From IMG/VR virus record IMGVR_UViG_3300037189_023016, positions 1 to 25,311 of that record: a stretch of 25,311 nt of DNA, one strand, 5' to 3'. A program made the translations under genes and the position numbers. Positions within the stretch are counted from its first letter, which is position 1. Each line of letters opens with the position of its first letter. The notes beneath the pieces are model-generated. The model was not told the origin of the DNA and did not search any database. It worked only from the letters and a program-made list of their open reading frames with translations. Source of the stretch: a virus. Below, piece by piece: positions 7,865 through 15,402 of the stretch.

Positions 7865-9349
7865 TTAAATAGGGGTATATTCTATTACCATTTGGAGTTG
7901 TAAGCCATTAATATAAACAGGAGTATAAAATATAGGTATAACTCCAAATCCACCATTCCATCTCATGTCATATACTCCAGATACTCCATTATCATTGGTT
8001 GCAGAAATAGTATCTACAATATAAGAACCAATTCCTTTAGTTATAAACGAAAAATATGGATCAGCAGTAGTCATATTAGATAAATTGTAGGTGTAATAAG
8101 TAGTACCCGGATCACCAACATTAGCTGCTAAATCTCCAGTAAAATCCATTTCACTAATAGGAACATAACTTGGATCAACAGGTGTAAAAGTACCAGGTAC
8201 GTTATTAACAGTTAAAAGTCTTTGGTTAGAATAAGACATTATTCCTCCTCCTGCCCATATTGTAGGATCCCAGTATGGATCAATTTCTAAAGTATTGTGA
8301 GCGAAATCAAGGAGCTGGGTGTTATTAAAGTTAGTAAGAGCAGCAGTTGACGTAAAGTCACTGTTATATAGCGCAACAGTTCCAGGGTCATATAGCTCTA
8401 CATATTCTGTAGTGCCTGCTATATATGGAGTAACATAAAAACTACCTGCAAATCTAATACTAGCTAACCCATTAGTGTGGGGAGAAATAAATTGTGCATA
8501 ATTATTTGATTGCACATTTGATGCTGAGAAGTTGGTATAAATTGTTATAGTATTAATTTTAAGCCAAAATTCACTAGGATCGGATATATGGGTATACCAA
8601 TTGTTAGGGGATATAGTAATTAATGCTGTTCCAACTGTTGCAATAGGTTGAATAAAGTAATTATTTGGGTTTGTTTGGGGAAAATAATTTCTAGAATACC
8701 CTGTAAACCCAGACGAACCTTCTCCTGAATATAGATACATAGCATCATTTACCATGGGAAGTTCATCCCACCATGCAAATCCTCCAGCAGCAGGCATACT
8801 AGCAGAAATAAGGATACCGCCAATAACCCCACTATTAACTACATTAGTGGTTCCAGTACTAACTAAAGACCAACCACCAGGAAGCGGATTTTCCCAGCAT
8901 ACAAATTTATACGCAGTGCCATTAGATGGAATAGTAATATCATTATTAATAAGACCATTCAAACTTCCACTAGTAGACCCAGGGAAGAGGTGAATATTCA
9001 TACCACTATTATTAACAACTGTTACTTCTTTACCTTTAGTAGGAGTAAGAGGTAATCTTACACAATAGCTTTGGCTATTGGCAAATGTAATAACATTAAC
9101 TCCATAATTTAAATAAGTAGAAGTATTAGTAAAATTATTTCCATTTGGATTTAAAGATGAAGTACCACTAGCGGATATGTTAATCACAGGATTAACTACT
9201 CCATCACCCATGTCTGGGAATCTTAGGTCTCCACTTGAAGTGATAGATCTATTAGCTATTAAATTTTCACTAGCTTCTACAAAAGTCCCGCTAACATTAA
9301 GGGTACTTCCAGAATATGGAAATATAGTATTTACTTGTAAAGTACTCAT
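7865..9349 (-). CDS. Paralogous tail fibre, copy 2 (494 aa)
   Basis: This is the middle member of the array, starting MSTLQVNTIFPYSGSTLNVS. Its N-terminal module (SSGDLRFPDMGDGVVNPV; NYGVNVITFANSQSYCVRLP; KGKEVTVVNNSG; VCWENPLPGGWSLVS) aligns codon for codon with copies 1 and 3. The centre (~175-385) is the longest and most different of the three, Tyr/Trp/Asn-rich (for example GGFAWWDELPMVNDAMYLYS). The conserved PGTFTPVDPSYVPISEMDFT and NPGDPGTTYY-type block (here NVGDPGTTYYTYN) follow. The protein ends YINGLQLQMVIEYTPI. It starts 20 bases after the previous stop and has no TATTTATA element, so it is probably transcribed with copy 1. The likely role is as an alternative receptor-binding fibre, inferred from architecture. 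Confidence 0.7.
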   Translation of the reverse strand: MSTLQVNTIFPYSGSTLNVSGTFVEASENLIANRSITSSGDLRFPDMGDGVVNPVINISASGTSSLNPNGNNFTNTSTYLNYGVNVITFANSQSYCVRLPLTPTKGKEVTVVNNSGMNIHLFPGSTSGSLNGLINNDITIPSNGTAYKFVCWENPLPGGWSLVSTGTTNVVNSGVIGGILISASMPAAGGFAWWDELPMVNDAMYLYSGEGSSGFTGYSRNYFPQTNPNNYFIQPIATVGTALITISPNNWYTHISDPSEFWLKINTITIYTNFSASNVQSNNYAQFISPHTNGLASIRFAGSFYVTPYIAGTTEYVELYDPGTVALYNSDFTSTAALTNFNNTQLLDFAHNTLEIDPYWDPTIWAGGGIMSYSNQRLLTVNNVPGTFTPVDPSYVPISEMDFTGDLAANVGDPGTTYYTYNLSNMTTADPYFSFITKGIGSYIVDTISATNDNGVSGVYDMRWNGGFGVIPIFYTPVYINGLQLQMVIEYTPI

Positions 9350-9369
9350 GTTTTTTTTATATATTTTTA

Positions 9370-10773
9370 TTATGGGTATGGAACGTAATCTATAATAACT
9401 TTTAATTTTAAGCCATCTATGTATGCTCTTCTATCTAAAAGAAAACGGAAACCAAAATTTGAAAAATACCAAATATCTATCTGGTCACCATCAGCATCTG
9501 TAATTCCTGGAGGTGTTGTGGCTATATTAAACATACCTACACCCTTACCAAAACTATTACCCCAAGAACTGCTAGAGTTATCACTATTGCTACGATCAGT
9601 ATAATAATATGTTGTACCAGGATCGCCTGGGTTAGTAGATAAGTACCCGGTCCAGTCAAAGGTAGAAGTAGGAACATAGTTAGGGTCTGCAGGAGTAAAA
9701 GTACCAGGTATATAGTCTATAATAGAAGAATTACCATTATAAGTACTATAAAAAGGACCCATTGAAGCATATCCGTATCCCCCTGGGAAACTAAGATCAT
9801 CTAGCGCTAAGTCGTTAAAAAATTCAGGCACTCCTGAAGTATTGTTAAACCAGTTTACATAGGTAGGGTCTTCATAATCAAAATAATTTGCTTCTGTAGT
9901 AGTACCTGTTTTAAAGAACCCTATATTACCATGATATACAACGACAAAATTAATAGGGTCAGGGGATGAAGATTCTCCAGAAGAAGATAAATTAGTAAGT
10001 ATTGTTATATTATTTATTTTTCTAATATTAGGTTCTGGGGTGAAAAACGCATATGGAGATGTAGGGCCTGTACCATAGTGACCAGCACCATGAAGATTTC
10101 CATTAAGTAAATAAGAGCCGTTGGCGAATTCAGCAGCAGAAAAAGTGGTTTGACCTCCTAAATCATATAAAGTATTACTAACAAATGCGTTAACTTGGTA
10201 AAAAGTTGAGGTAGAAAACGCGCTTTGGGTTATAAGTAAACCTCCAATTACATCGGATTGAATAACGGTAGAAGCACCCGCACTAACTAAAGACCAACCT
10301 CCAGGAAGCGGGTTTTCCCAACACACGAATTTATATGCTATACCATCAGAGGGAATAGTAATATCATTACCTACAACACTATTAACACTTCCTCCTTCTA
10401 CTCCAGGAAACACATATACTGGGAGTCCACTGAGGTTGACTAGGGTTACTTCTTTACCTTTAGTAGGTGTAGAAGGTAATTTAACACAGTAGTTATCTGC
10501 ATCTGAGTAATTTATAACATTAATTCCATAGTTTAGGAATGTTGTAGAGGTAGTAGTAGATATACCTATAGGGCTAAGTGATGAGGTTCCGCTAGCAGAA
10601 ACATCAGTTACAGGGTTAACTACCCCTGTTCCCATATTTGGGAATCTTAAATCTCCACTAGAAGTAATAGAAGTATTAACTGTTAGTGATCCAGATATTA
10701 ATACGGTAGATCCACTTAAAATTAGTGTATCTCCGGAATATGGTTGGAGGGTATTTACTTGTAAAGTACTCAT
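9370..10773 (-). CDS. Paralogous tail fibre, copy 1 (467 aa)
   Basis: This is the first member of the array, starting MSTLQVNTLQPYSGDTLILS. The N-terminal module covers residues 1 to ~174 and includes SSGDLRFPNMGTGVVNPV, NYGINVINYSDADNYCVKLP and VCWENPLPGGWSLVS, then DVIGGLLITQS. A divergent centre follows, then PGTFTPADPNYVPTSTFDWT and NPGDPGTTYYYTD. The last 30 residues contain FGFRF and YIDGLKLKVIIDY. The ATG lies seven bases after the stop of the SHAEG-repeat fibre gene, so translational coupling is likely. Unlike copies 2 and 3, no small partner gene follows; copy 2 starts 20 bases after its stop. No enzymatic motif was seen. Confidence 0.7.
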   Translation of the reverse strand: MSTLQVNTLQPYSGDTLILSGSTVLISGSLTVNTSITSSGDLRFPNMGTGVVNPVTDVSASGTSSLSPIGISTTTSTTFLNYGINVINYSDADNYCVKLPSTPTKGKEVTLVNLSGLPVYVFPGVEGGSVNSVVGNDITIPSDGIAYKFVCWENPLPGGWSLVSAGASTVIQSDVIGGLLITQSAFSTSTFYQVNAFVSNTLYDLGGQTTFSAAEFANGSYLLNGNLHGAGHYGTGPTSPYAFFTPEPNIRKINNITILTNLSSSGESSSPDPINFVVVYHGNIGFFKTGTTTEANYFDYEDPTYVNWFNNTSGVPEFFNDLALDDLSFPGGYGYASMGPFYSTYNGNSSIIDYIPGTFTPADPNYVPTSTFDWTGYLSTNPGDPGTTYYYTDRSNSDNSSSSWGNSFGKGVGMFNIATTPPGITDADGDQIDIWYFSNFGFRFLLDRRAYIDGLKLKVIIDYVPYP

Positions 10774-10780
10774 GTGTATA

Positions 10781-12400
10781 TTAAGATAATCTTATTTGTA
10801 ATGTGTTTCCATTTCTATAAATTCCACCAACGACTACACCTAAAAGAGCAGCAGCAGCATCACTTATAGCATTAGGAAGGGTATTTAAATCTAAAGTTAC
10901 ACTTCCGTTAAGGTTAGTTTCACCACTAACTTGCAATGTTTGTGATTGAAGTTGTTGTGGAGTAGCTATTTCACCTAAAACAGTAAGGAATGAATTATTT
11001 TGTACAATAGCTTCATTAGGTAATCCAACAGTAGGTCCAAATAATACAGCATTGTTATTTGAAGGTACATCTATGTTATAGTTAACAATCTGTGGAGTAA
11101 CAAATGTACCATCTACAGTTACAGATCCTGTTACTGTTACAGTATCATTAGCATATGTAAAGCTTGGGCTACCAGCAAATGTATCATTATCATTGAATTG
11201 TATCTCAGTATTGTTACCACCTGGAGTTCCACTTCCACCGCTACCTGATGATGCTTCTATATATCCTAATCTGCCTGTAGTAGGATTAAAACTTACTACA
11301 TATCCTGAAGCGGATAATGGGATGCCTTGAAGGAATACATTAGATGCGCTTATTTGGAAATGAGAAGCAGATGCAAATAATAAATTGCGTCTGTTACTAA
11401 CTGATGTGCCTCCACCTATAATAAATGCGCTTTGAGAAGCAACAGCAAGGTTATATTGACCTACTACAGTTTGATATGAACCTGTAGCTATGGAATATAA
11501 ACCTTCAGCGTGGGAATAATTACCTGTTGCTGTTGTAAGGCGTCCTTCAGCATGTGAACCTACACCTGTTGCTTGAGTAGAATCACCTTCAGCATGTGAG
11601 TAGTTACCAGTAGCAGAAGCATTATTACCTTCAGCATGTGATGCTTCACCAGTAGCAGAGGTTTTAGAACCTTCAGCATGTGCTCCTATTCCTGAAGCTG
11701 TATTACCTGTACCTTCAGCATGTGAATAAAGACCTGATGCTACAGTAAGTTGTCCTTGTGCGTGTGAAAAATTACCGCTAGAAGTTACTGAGACACCTTG
11801 AGAAAATGATCCTGTTCCTGAAGCTTGGTTAAGTCTACCAACAGAAAATGAACCTCGTCTGCCTATACTACCTGAACCAGCTATAAGGGTTTCTACATAA
11901 ACCATCCCACTAGATAATGGATTTCCGGTTACTCCTAATTCGCCTATGGCTTTAATAGAAGCTACTACTCCTCCTGTAGCTGTAGTAAAGTTTACAGATC
12001 CAGTTCCTACATAAACCGATTTCCAGAATTGGGTTTCAGAACCCAAGGATAAATCATTATTACCTGAAGGAGGGAGGAGTGGGGAGGAAAGTTGAATACC
12101 ACCACTTGAATTAATGCTTATACTTGAGGTGGTTTTATTACCACCTGAACCTGATACAAATTTGATAGATCCATCACCTACCCATACATCAGCCCAAGCA
12201 TGGTTTTCATCTCCTAAACTAAAGCTAGAAGTTACGATTCCATTTATTGGATCTAGATCATAGCCAGATGCAGGAATAATACTTCCTGATATGGACATAG
12301 ACCCAGAAATACCGTGGGATCCGGTGAAGTATCTAAAATTATTATCAATTTCGTCAGTAGTTAACGGGCGATTGATTTCACTTCTAAATGTTAATGCCAT
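10781..12400 (-). CDS. Tail fibre with YadA-like SHAEG head repeats (539 aa)
   Basis: The protein begins MALTFRSEINRPLTTDEIDN, a leader common to phage fibre and baseplate-attached proteins. Two similar beta segments follow (SLGDENHAWADVWVGDGSIK and SLGSETQFWKSVYVGTGSVN). Residues ~181-310 hold about nine to ten 14-residue units with the core SHAEGxxTxATG. These resemble the left-handed parallel beta-roll repeats of YadA/Hia-type trimeric adhesin heads (established for that family). Next come QSAFIIGGGTSVSNRRNLL and a second shaft (GGNNTEIQFNDNDTFAGSPS). The C-terminus ends GIYRNGNTLQIRLS. I infer a trimeric fibre or whisker-like appendage, possibly adhesive. It has its own TATTTATA element and leads into the paralogous fibre array. 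Confidence 0.7.
   Translation of the reverse strand: MALTFRSEINRPLTTDEIDNNFRYFTGSHGISGSMSISGSIIPASGYDLDPINGIVTSSFSLGDENHAWADVWVGDGSIKFVSGSGGNKTTSSISINSSGGIQLSSPLLPPSGNNDLSLGSETQFWKSVYVGTGSVNFTTATGGVVASIKAIGELGVTGNPLSSGMVYVETLIAGSGSIGRRGSFSVGRLNQASGTGSFSQGVSVTSSGNFSHAQGQLTVASGLYSHAEGTGNTASGIGAHAEGSKTSATGEASHAEGNNASATGNYSHAEGDSTQATGVGSHAEGRLTTATGNYSHAEGLYSIATGSYQTVVGQYNLAVASQSAFIIGGGTSVSNRRNLLFASASHFQISASNVFLQGIPLSASGYVVSFNPTTGRLGYIEASSGSGGSGTPGGNNTEIQFNDNDTFAGSPSFTYANDTVTVTGSVTVDGTFVTPQIVNYNIDVPSNNNAVLFGPTVGLPNEAIVQNNSFLTVLGEIATPQQLQSQTLQVSGETNLNGSVTLDLNTLPNAISDAAAALLGVVVGGIYRNGNTLQIRLS
11455..11860 (-). repeat. 42-bp coding repeats (14-residue SHAEG units)
   Basis: About ten degenerate 42-bp units lie inside the 539-aa fibre gene. 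The plus strand shows repeated ccttcagcatgtga. Amino-acid units include YSHAEGTGNTASGI, GAHAEGSKTSATGE, ASHAEGNNASATGN, YSHAEGDSTQATGV and GSHAEGRLTTATGN. The outermost units are degenerate (GSFSQG, FSHAQG, YQTVVG). Confidence 0.8.
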
Positions 12401-12412
12401 GTCTGTTTTATT

Positions 12413-12420
12413 TATAAATA
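12413..12420 (-). promoter_or_regulatory. TATTTATA element before the SHAEG fibre gene
   Basis: TATTTATA, then AATAAAACAGAC (12 bases), then ATG at 12400. It sits 10 bases after the stop of the 161-aa gene. Confidence 0.6.
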
Positions 12421-12430
12421 TGTTGTAATT

Positions 12431-12916
12431 TTATGAGGATGCCACAAAATACTCGAGTTGAACATTAGCTACTTCTGCTTTTGCTTTTATTGTATCATAA
12501 TAAATAAAGCTAGAGTAATAATCTTCATCTCCGATTCCAGTTACAACATAGTCGCCGTTTTGTGAAGCATTAAAGTCAGCATTACCAAACATTAATGATT
12601 TTCCGGCTTCTAATTTAAATAAAACACTTTCTTGAGATATATTGAGTATATATATTAATACGTAATTTTCTGAATCTAGATTAGTAATTCGAATGTATTT
12701 AACATCCGATTTAACAAACGATCCAGCAACTTGTTCTTCTTCACTATCAACAAACTTTAAAAGCTGGATACCAGAACCACTAAAATTAGTAGCGATAGTA
12801 TCAATTCTTCTAAGAGTTTGATTGACTCCTGAGATAATATGGGAGTTAAAGAGATTTTCTTTATTACCATTAGGCAGGGTTATGTTCTCTTGAATAGTTA
12901 CTGTTAAGTCGGCCAT
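12431..12916 (-). CDS. Probable virion structural protein (161 aa)
   Basis: This 161-residue protein starts MADLTVTIQENITLPNGNKE. It has alternating hydrophobic segments suggestive of a beta-sandwich (KYIRITNLDSENYVLIYILN; VLFKLEAGKSLMFGNADFNA) and ends VANVQLEYFVASS. Small proteins with a similar 'ITNLD..N.V.L.I...' core followed by 'F.L..G.S..' occur as structural proteins in T4-like phages of aquatic bacteria. Its place between PhoH and the fibre locus fits a baseplate, head-decoration or fibre-attachment protein. It has its own upstream element and stands alone or with the fibre gene that follows. The exact role is not recognisable. Confidence 0.5.
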   Translation of the reverse strand: MADLTVTIQENITLPNGNKENLFNSHIISGVNQTLRRIDTIATNFSGSGIQLLKFVDSEEEQVAGSFVKSDVKYIRITNLDSENYVLIYILNISQESVLFKLEAGKSLMFGNADFNASQNGDYVVTGIGDEDYYSSFIYYDTIKAKAEVANVQLEYFVASS

Positions 12917-12929
12917 GTCTAGATTTTGT

Positions 12930-12937
12930 CATAAATA
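12930..12937 (-). promoter_or_regulatory. TATTTATG element (variant) before the 161-aa gene
   Basis: The only variant of the set (TATTTATG), still preceded by A. It is followed by ACAAAATCTAGAC (13 bases) and ATG at 12916. It lies 10 bases after the phoH stop codon. Confidence 0.5.
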
Positions 12938-12946
12938 TGGGAAAAA

Positions 12947-13639
12947 TCAGTTTAGATCCCTATATTCAGAATATGTTTTCAAAATCGGTTCTACAATTTC
13001 ATGGCGATGATTTGTTTTTAGTGCTATGATTTTTACTCCGGAAATATTTTCTTCTAGTCTAAGAAAAAACCCAATACCACTATCTTTTCTGTTTTTTAAA
13101 TCGGTTTGAGTAATATCTCCACAGAATACCATTTTACCTCCTTTACCCAAACGACTCAACATCATTTCTGTTTGACTATGGGTAATATTTTGACATTCAT
13201 CTACTATAACAAAAGAATTAGGGAAGGTTCTACCTCTCATAAACGCAAAAGGTACAATTTCAATTTCACCTTCTGCTATCATTTTGTCAATTTTAGCTTT
13301 GTCATACAATAAGTACAAATTAGCATAGATAGGAGCCAACCATGGATCCATTTTTTCTTTAAGATCACCTGGTAGAAAACCAATTTCTTCTTTAGATACA
13401 GTAGGGCGAGTAATAATAATTTTTTCAAGTTCACGTTTAAAGACCAGGTCTAAAGCTGCTTGACATGCCACTAAAGTTTTACCACTACCAGCCATACCTT
13501 TTATAAGTACGACTGGGTTGTCTAAAATGAGTTGCTTGGCTTCTTTTTGCTCAGCATTAAGCTCAATTTTAAACTTAATAGGATTTTTGGGTTTTCTTTT
13601 GTTTTGGAAAACCTCATCATTGTAATCGTTTGATGACAT
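12947..13639 (-). CDS. phoH: PhoH-like P-loop ATPase
   Basis: This 230-residue protein has a Walker A motif GMAGSGKT at ~48-55 and a Walker B VIVDECQN at ~144-151. It also has the PhoH-family blocks ITRPTVSKEEIGFLPGD (~76-92), FMRGRTF (~133-139) and FCGDITQTD (~172-180). A helicase-like sensor stretch KTNHRHEIVEPIL lies near the C-terminus. These identify the cytoplasmic PhoH-like NTPase family. phoH is one of the most common auxiliary genes of aquatic phages; its biochemical role there is unsettled, with links to phosphate stress and RNA metabolism. The start lies one base after the stop of the decarboxylase gene, so the two are probably co-expressed. Stop codon is TGA, unusual here because nearly all others are TAA. 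Confidence 0.9.
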   Translation of the reverse strand: MSSNDYNDEVFQNKRKPKNPIKFKIELNAEQKEAKQLILDNPVVLIKGMAGSGKTLVACQAALDLVFKRELEKIIITRPTVSKEEIGFLPGDLKEKMDPWLAPIYANLYLLYDKAKIDKMIAEGEIEIVPFAFMRGRTFPNSFVIVDECQNITHSQTEMMLSRLGKGGKMVFCGDITQTDLKNRKDSGIGFFLRLEENISGVKIIALKTNHRHEIVEPILKTYSEYRDLN

Positions 13640-13640
13640 A

Positions 13641-14363
13641 TTATTTATATATTAGTTTTACTAGTTTGTCTACTCCTGCTTCTACGTGCATTGTATCGGA
13701 GTGAATAAGTTCAAAATCATAACGCTTATCTAATGGTAATACTAAGTCTACTTGACTTCCCCAACGAATTAAACTAAACCTATCATTTTGTGAAACTAAT
13801 GTATTTTGGTCATGAACAAAATGAGCTATAACATCTACATCTTCGTCTGCAATTTGGATTAAGTAGTAAGTATAATCTAGTCTAGGAGAGTAGATTTTAT
13901 TAAACATTCGTTCATTGTTTTTTAAATACTCTATCATATTTTTAGGGTTGATAGCAGCATTTAAAATATCTTTCTCTAAAGCCAACATGGGTTTATTAGT
14001 AGATTCTATTGAATCTAACGGTTTCCATGATAAATGACCTCCATATGGTATACGATTAATATGTACATCATAAAATGACATAAAAATACCAATAACTAAA
14101 GAAGGTTGATTATAATCTTTATCCCCCATTACATCCTTAAGGGTGTAATTTTTACCTTTAATTTCTACAATGGCTTCATCTGGGTTTTCTATATATTTTT
14201 GATATAAAATAGTTCCATCAGCTGGTGAGTAGAAATGTTCATTGTCAATATAGTTAGGACGCATCGGATCTCTAAAGAAAAATACGTTACCTAATTGATC
14301 TAAAGGGAGTTTTTCTAATTTGGCTACGTCAGTATCGAGCCATTCTTCCATTGGTTTAGCCAT
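13641..14363 (-). CDS. psd: Phosphatidylserine decarboxylase-family protein
   Basis: The 240-residue protein has the ordered motifs of pyruvoyl-dependent phosphatidylserine decarboxylases. These are FFFRDPMRP (~28-36), FYSPADGTI (~44-52), FMSFYDVHINRIPYGG (~94-109) and the processing site RWGSQVDLVLP (~200-210). In this family self-cleavage occurs between Gly and Ser of the GS-x motif (here Gly202-Ser203), and the Ser becomes the pyruvoyl group. Many enzymes have GST; GSR/GSQ-type sites occur in the compact, archaeal-like subgroup, which this resembles. The enzyme would convert phosphatidylserine to phosphatidylethanolamine. No membrane helix is evident. It lies between the pentein enzyme (5-base gap) and phoH (1-base gap). 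The phosphatidylserine substrate is inferred from the family. Confidence 0.85.
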   Translation of the reverse strand: MAKPMEEWLDTDVAKLEKLPLDQLGNVFFFRDPMRPNYIDNEHFYSPADGTILYQKYIENPDEAIVEIKGKNYTLKDVMGDKDYNQPSLVIGIFMSFYDVHINRIPYGGHLSWKPLDSIESTNKPMLALEKDILNAAINPKNMIEYLKNNERMFNKIYSPRLDYTYYLIQIADEDVDVIAHFVHDQNTLVSQNDRFSLIRWGSQVDLVLPLDKRYDFELIHSDTMHVEAGVDKLVKLIYK

Positions 14364-14368
14364 GTCTA

Positions 14369-15280
14369 TTAGATCAAAGTTTTATTGTAATCAACATAAT
14401 TTAAATGCATCAACATACAGCTCAATAAAGCTCCTGATTTCATATATTCAGAGAGATTAAAAATAACAGGTTCCATACCTTCATGAGCACATATTTTTTC
14501 CAGTGACTGGATTTTGTGGGCTTCAAGGGTATAAAGTTCGTCTGTCTTTTTAAGTTCAGAAATATTAGAAGCACATAAGATGGCATTACCTAAACGCACA
14601 GAATTTGTAATACCTCCAAATGCATCATCTTCACTTACATCTACAATATCGGTGTATTTACTTAATATATTCAATTCATCTTGTGAATATAACGAAGTAC
14701 ATATCATTGTTTTATCTTTAGATATAGGAAATACTGAGCAATCTAAATGGTATAGATATTCTTCTATCATTTCTACGGTAATAATATTCATATCAAATTC
14801 TTTAGACATCCATTCGTATGTTTCTTTTTGTGAACGGATACCATATCCTCCTATATACGTGTTACCATGTAAATACTTTAAATCCGCTTCACCTTCCCAC
14901 TTATGTGGGCTGATGTGTGTTTTGTAACCCATCATATCAAAGAATTTTTTACCAACATGTTCTTCACCTTGTCTAGGTTCTGAAGTGTAGTTGGAAAGCA
15001 ATATGGTATTTTCTTTTAGATGAGGCAAATATATACCAAGATTAGCTACATATACTTGATCTTGAAAATTACCTTCAGCTGGGAGAACATAGCATAATCC
15101 GGAGCCGGCTATAAAATTATAAAGATCTAGAAATTGTTTATATGCTTTATTGCGATTTACTTTTAAATCATCCGGAGAAAGTTCTTTCATCCAGATATTA
15201 TTTGGACTTGAAGTGTCCAAAGTAAATGGAAAATTCATTACATAGGACGGAACACTTAATTGCGACGGAGTTTCTTTCAT
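14369..15280 (-). CDS. Pentein/amidinotransferase-family enzyme (DDAH/arginine deiminase-like)
   Basis: This 303-residue protein carries the layout of guanidino-group modifying enzymes of the pentein fold. An early substrate loop QDQVYVANLGIYLP occurs at ~73-86. An acidic block WEGEADLKYL (~128-137) and YIGGYGIRSQKETYEW (~142-157) follow. A His motif YHLDCSVFPI lies at ~177-186 (His178 as general acid/base), and a C-terminal SGALLSCMLMHL holds the probable nucleophile Cys288. Known members hydrolyse methylarginine, arginine or agmatine, or transfer amidino groups. The precise substrate cannot be told from sequence. It has its own TATTTATA element after the capsid terminator and heads a three-gene non-structural unit with the psd-like and phoH-like genes. 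It is likely host-derived, an inference from family distribution. Confidence 0.75.
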   Translation of the reverse strand: MKETPSQLSVPSYVMNFPFTLDTSSPNNIWMKELSPDDLKVNRNKAYKQFLDLYNFIAGSGLCYVLPAEGNFQDQVYVANLGIYLPHLKENTILLSNYTSEPRQGEEHVGKKFFDMMGYKTHISPHKWEGEADLKYLHGNTYIGGYGIRSQKETYEWMSKEFDMNIITVEMIEEYLYHLDCSVFPISKDKTMICTSLYSQDELNILSKYTDIVDVSEDDAFGGITNSVRLGNAILCASNISELKKTDELYTLEAHKIQSLEKICAHEGMEPVIFNLSEYMKSGALLSCMLMHLNYVDYNKTLI

Positions 15281-15302
15281 TTTATATATACTTTTATTTT
15301 CA

Positions 15303-15310
15303 TATAAATA
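15303..15310 (-). promoter_or_regulatory. TATTTATA element before the pentein enzyme gene
   Basis: TATTTATA lies 22 bases before the ATG at 15280, in the gap after the capsid-gene terminator. It is placed to start the pentein-psd-phoH unit. The spacer is A-rich (TGAAAATAAAAG and onward). Confidence 0.55.
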
Positions 15311-15351
15311 TAAGTAAAACCTACTAAATATAAAAACCTATATAAAGAAAA

Positions 15352-15380
15352 GAAAAAAAAAGGCCGGATAAATCCGGCCT
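15352..15380 (-). terminator. Strong intrinsic terminator after the major capsid gene
   Basis: A perfect GC-rich inverted repeat (15361-15380) has an eight-base stem AGGCCGGA/TCCGGCCT with a four-base loop. On the minus strand it is followed by nine T at 15360-15352. It lies 22 bases after the capsid stop codon and is the strongest terminator in the window. Confidence 0.9.
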
Positions 15381-15402
15381 CTTTTAATTTATAAAATTAT
15401 GA

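Larger units (their letters stand above)
5666..10773 (-). repeat. Tandem array of paralogous fibre genes and partner genes
   Basis: Three large paralogues (467, 494 and 461 aa) and two small paralogues (123 and 120 aa) lie head to tail. The large genes align over their first ~154 codons without an obvious gap, including the block KGKEVT...GGWS(L/I)VS. They are also alike around PGTFTP/PGTLVP...NPGDPGTTYY and at the C-terminus. The plus-strand DNA is visibly similar at about 6965-7050, 8870-8950 and 10295-10380. The array is best explained by tandem duplication followed by divergence of the middle domain. Confidence 0.8.

Noticed and set aside
5666-10773. Diversity-generating retroelement driving fibre variation
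   Set aside because: No reverse transcriptase or template repeat is present here, and the divergence spans whole domains instead of scattered adenine sites. It could only be tested with the rest of the genome.
11455-11860. CRISPR-like array from the regular 42-bp spacing
   Set aside because: The units are translated SHAEG repeats in a long open frame with no unique spacers.
13642-13649. TATAAATA on the coding strand before phoH as a late promoter
   Set aside because: It is two bases before the phoH start codon and overlaps the psd stop codon, too close to act as a promoter for phoH; likely chance in AT-rich DNA.
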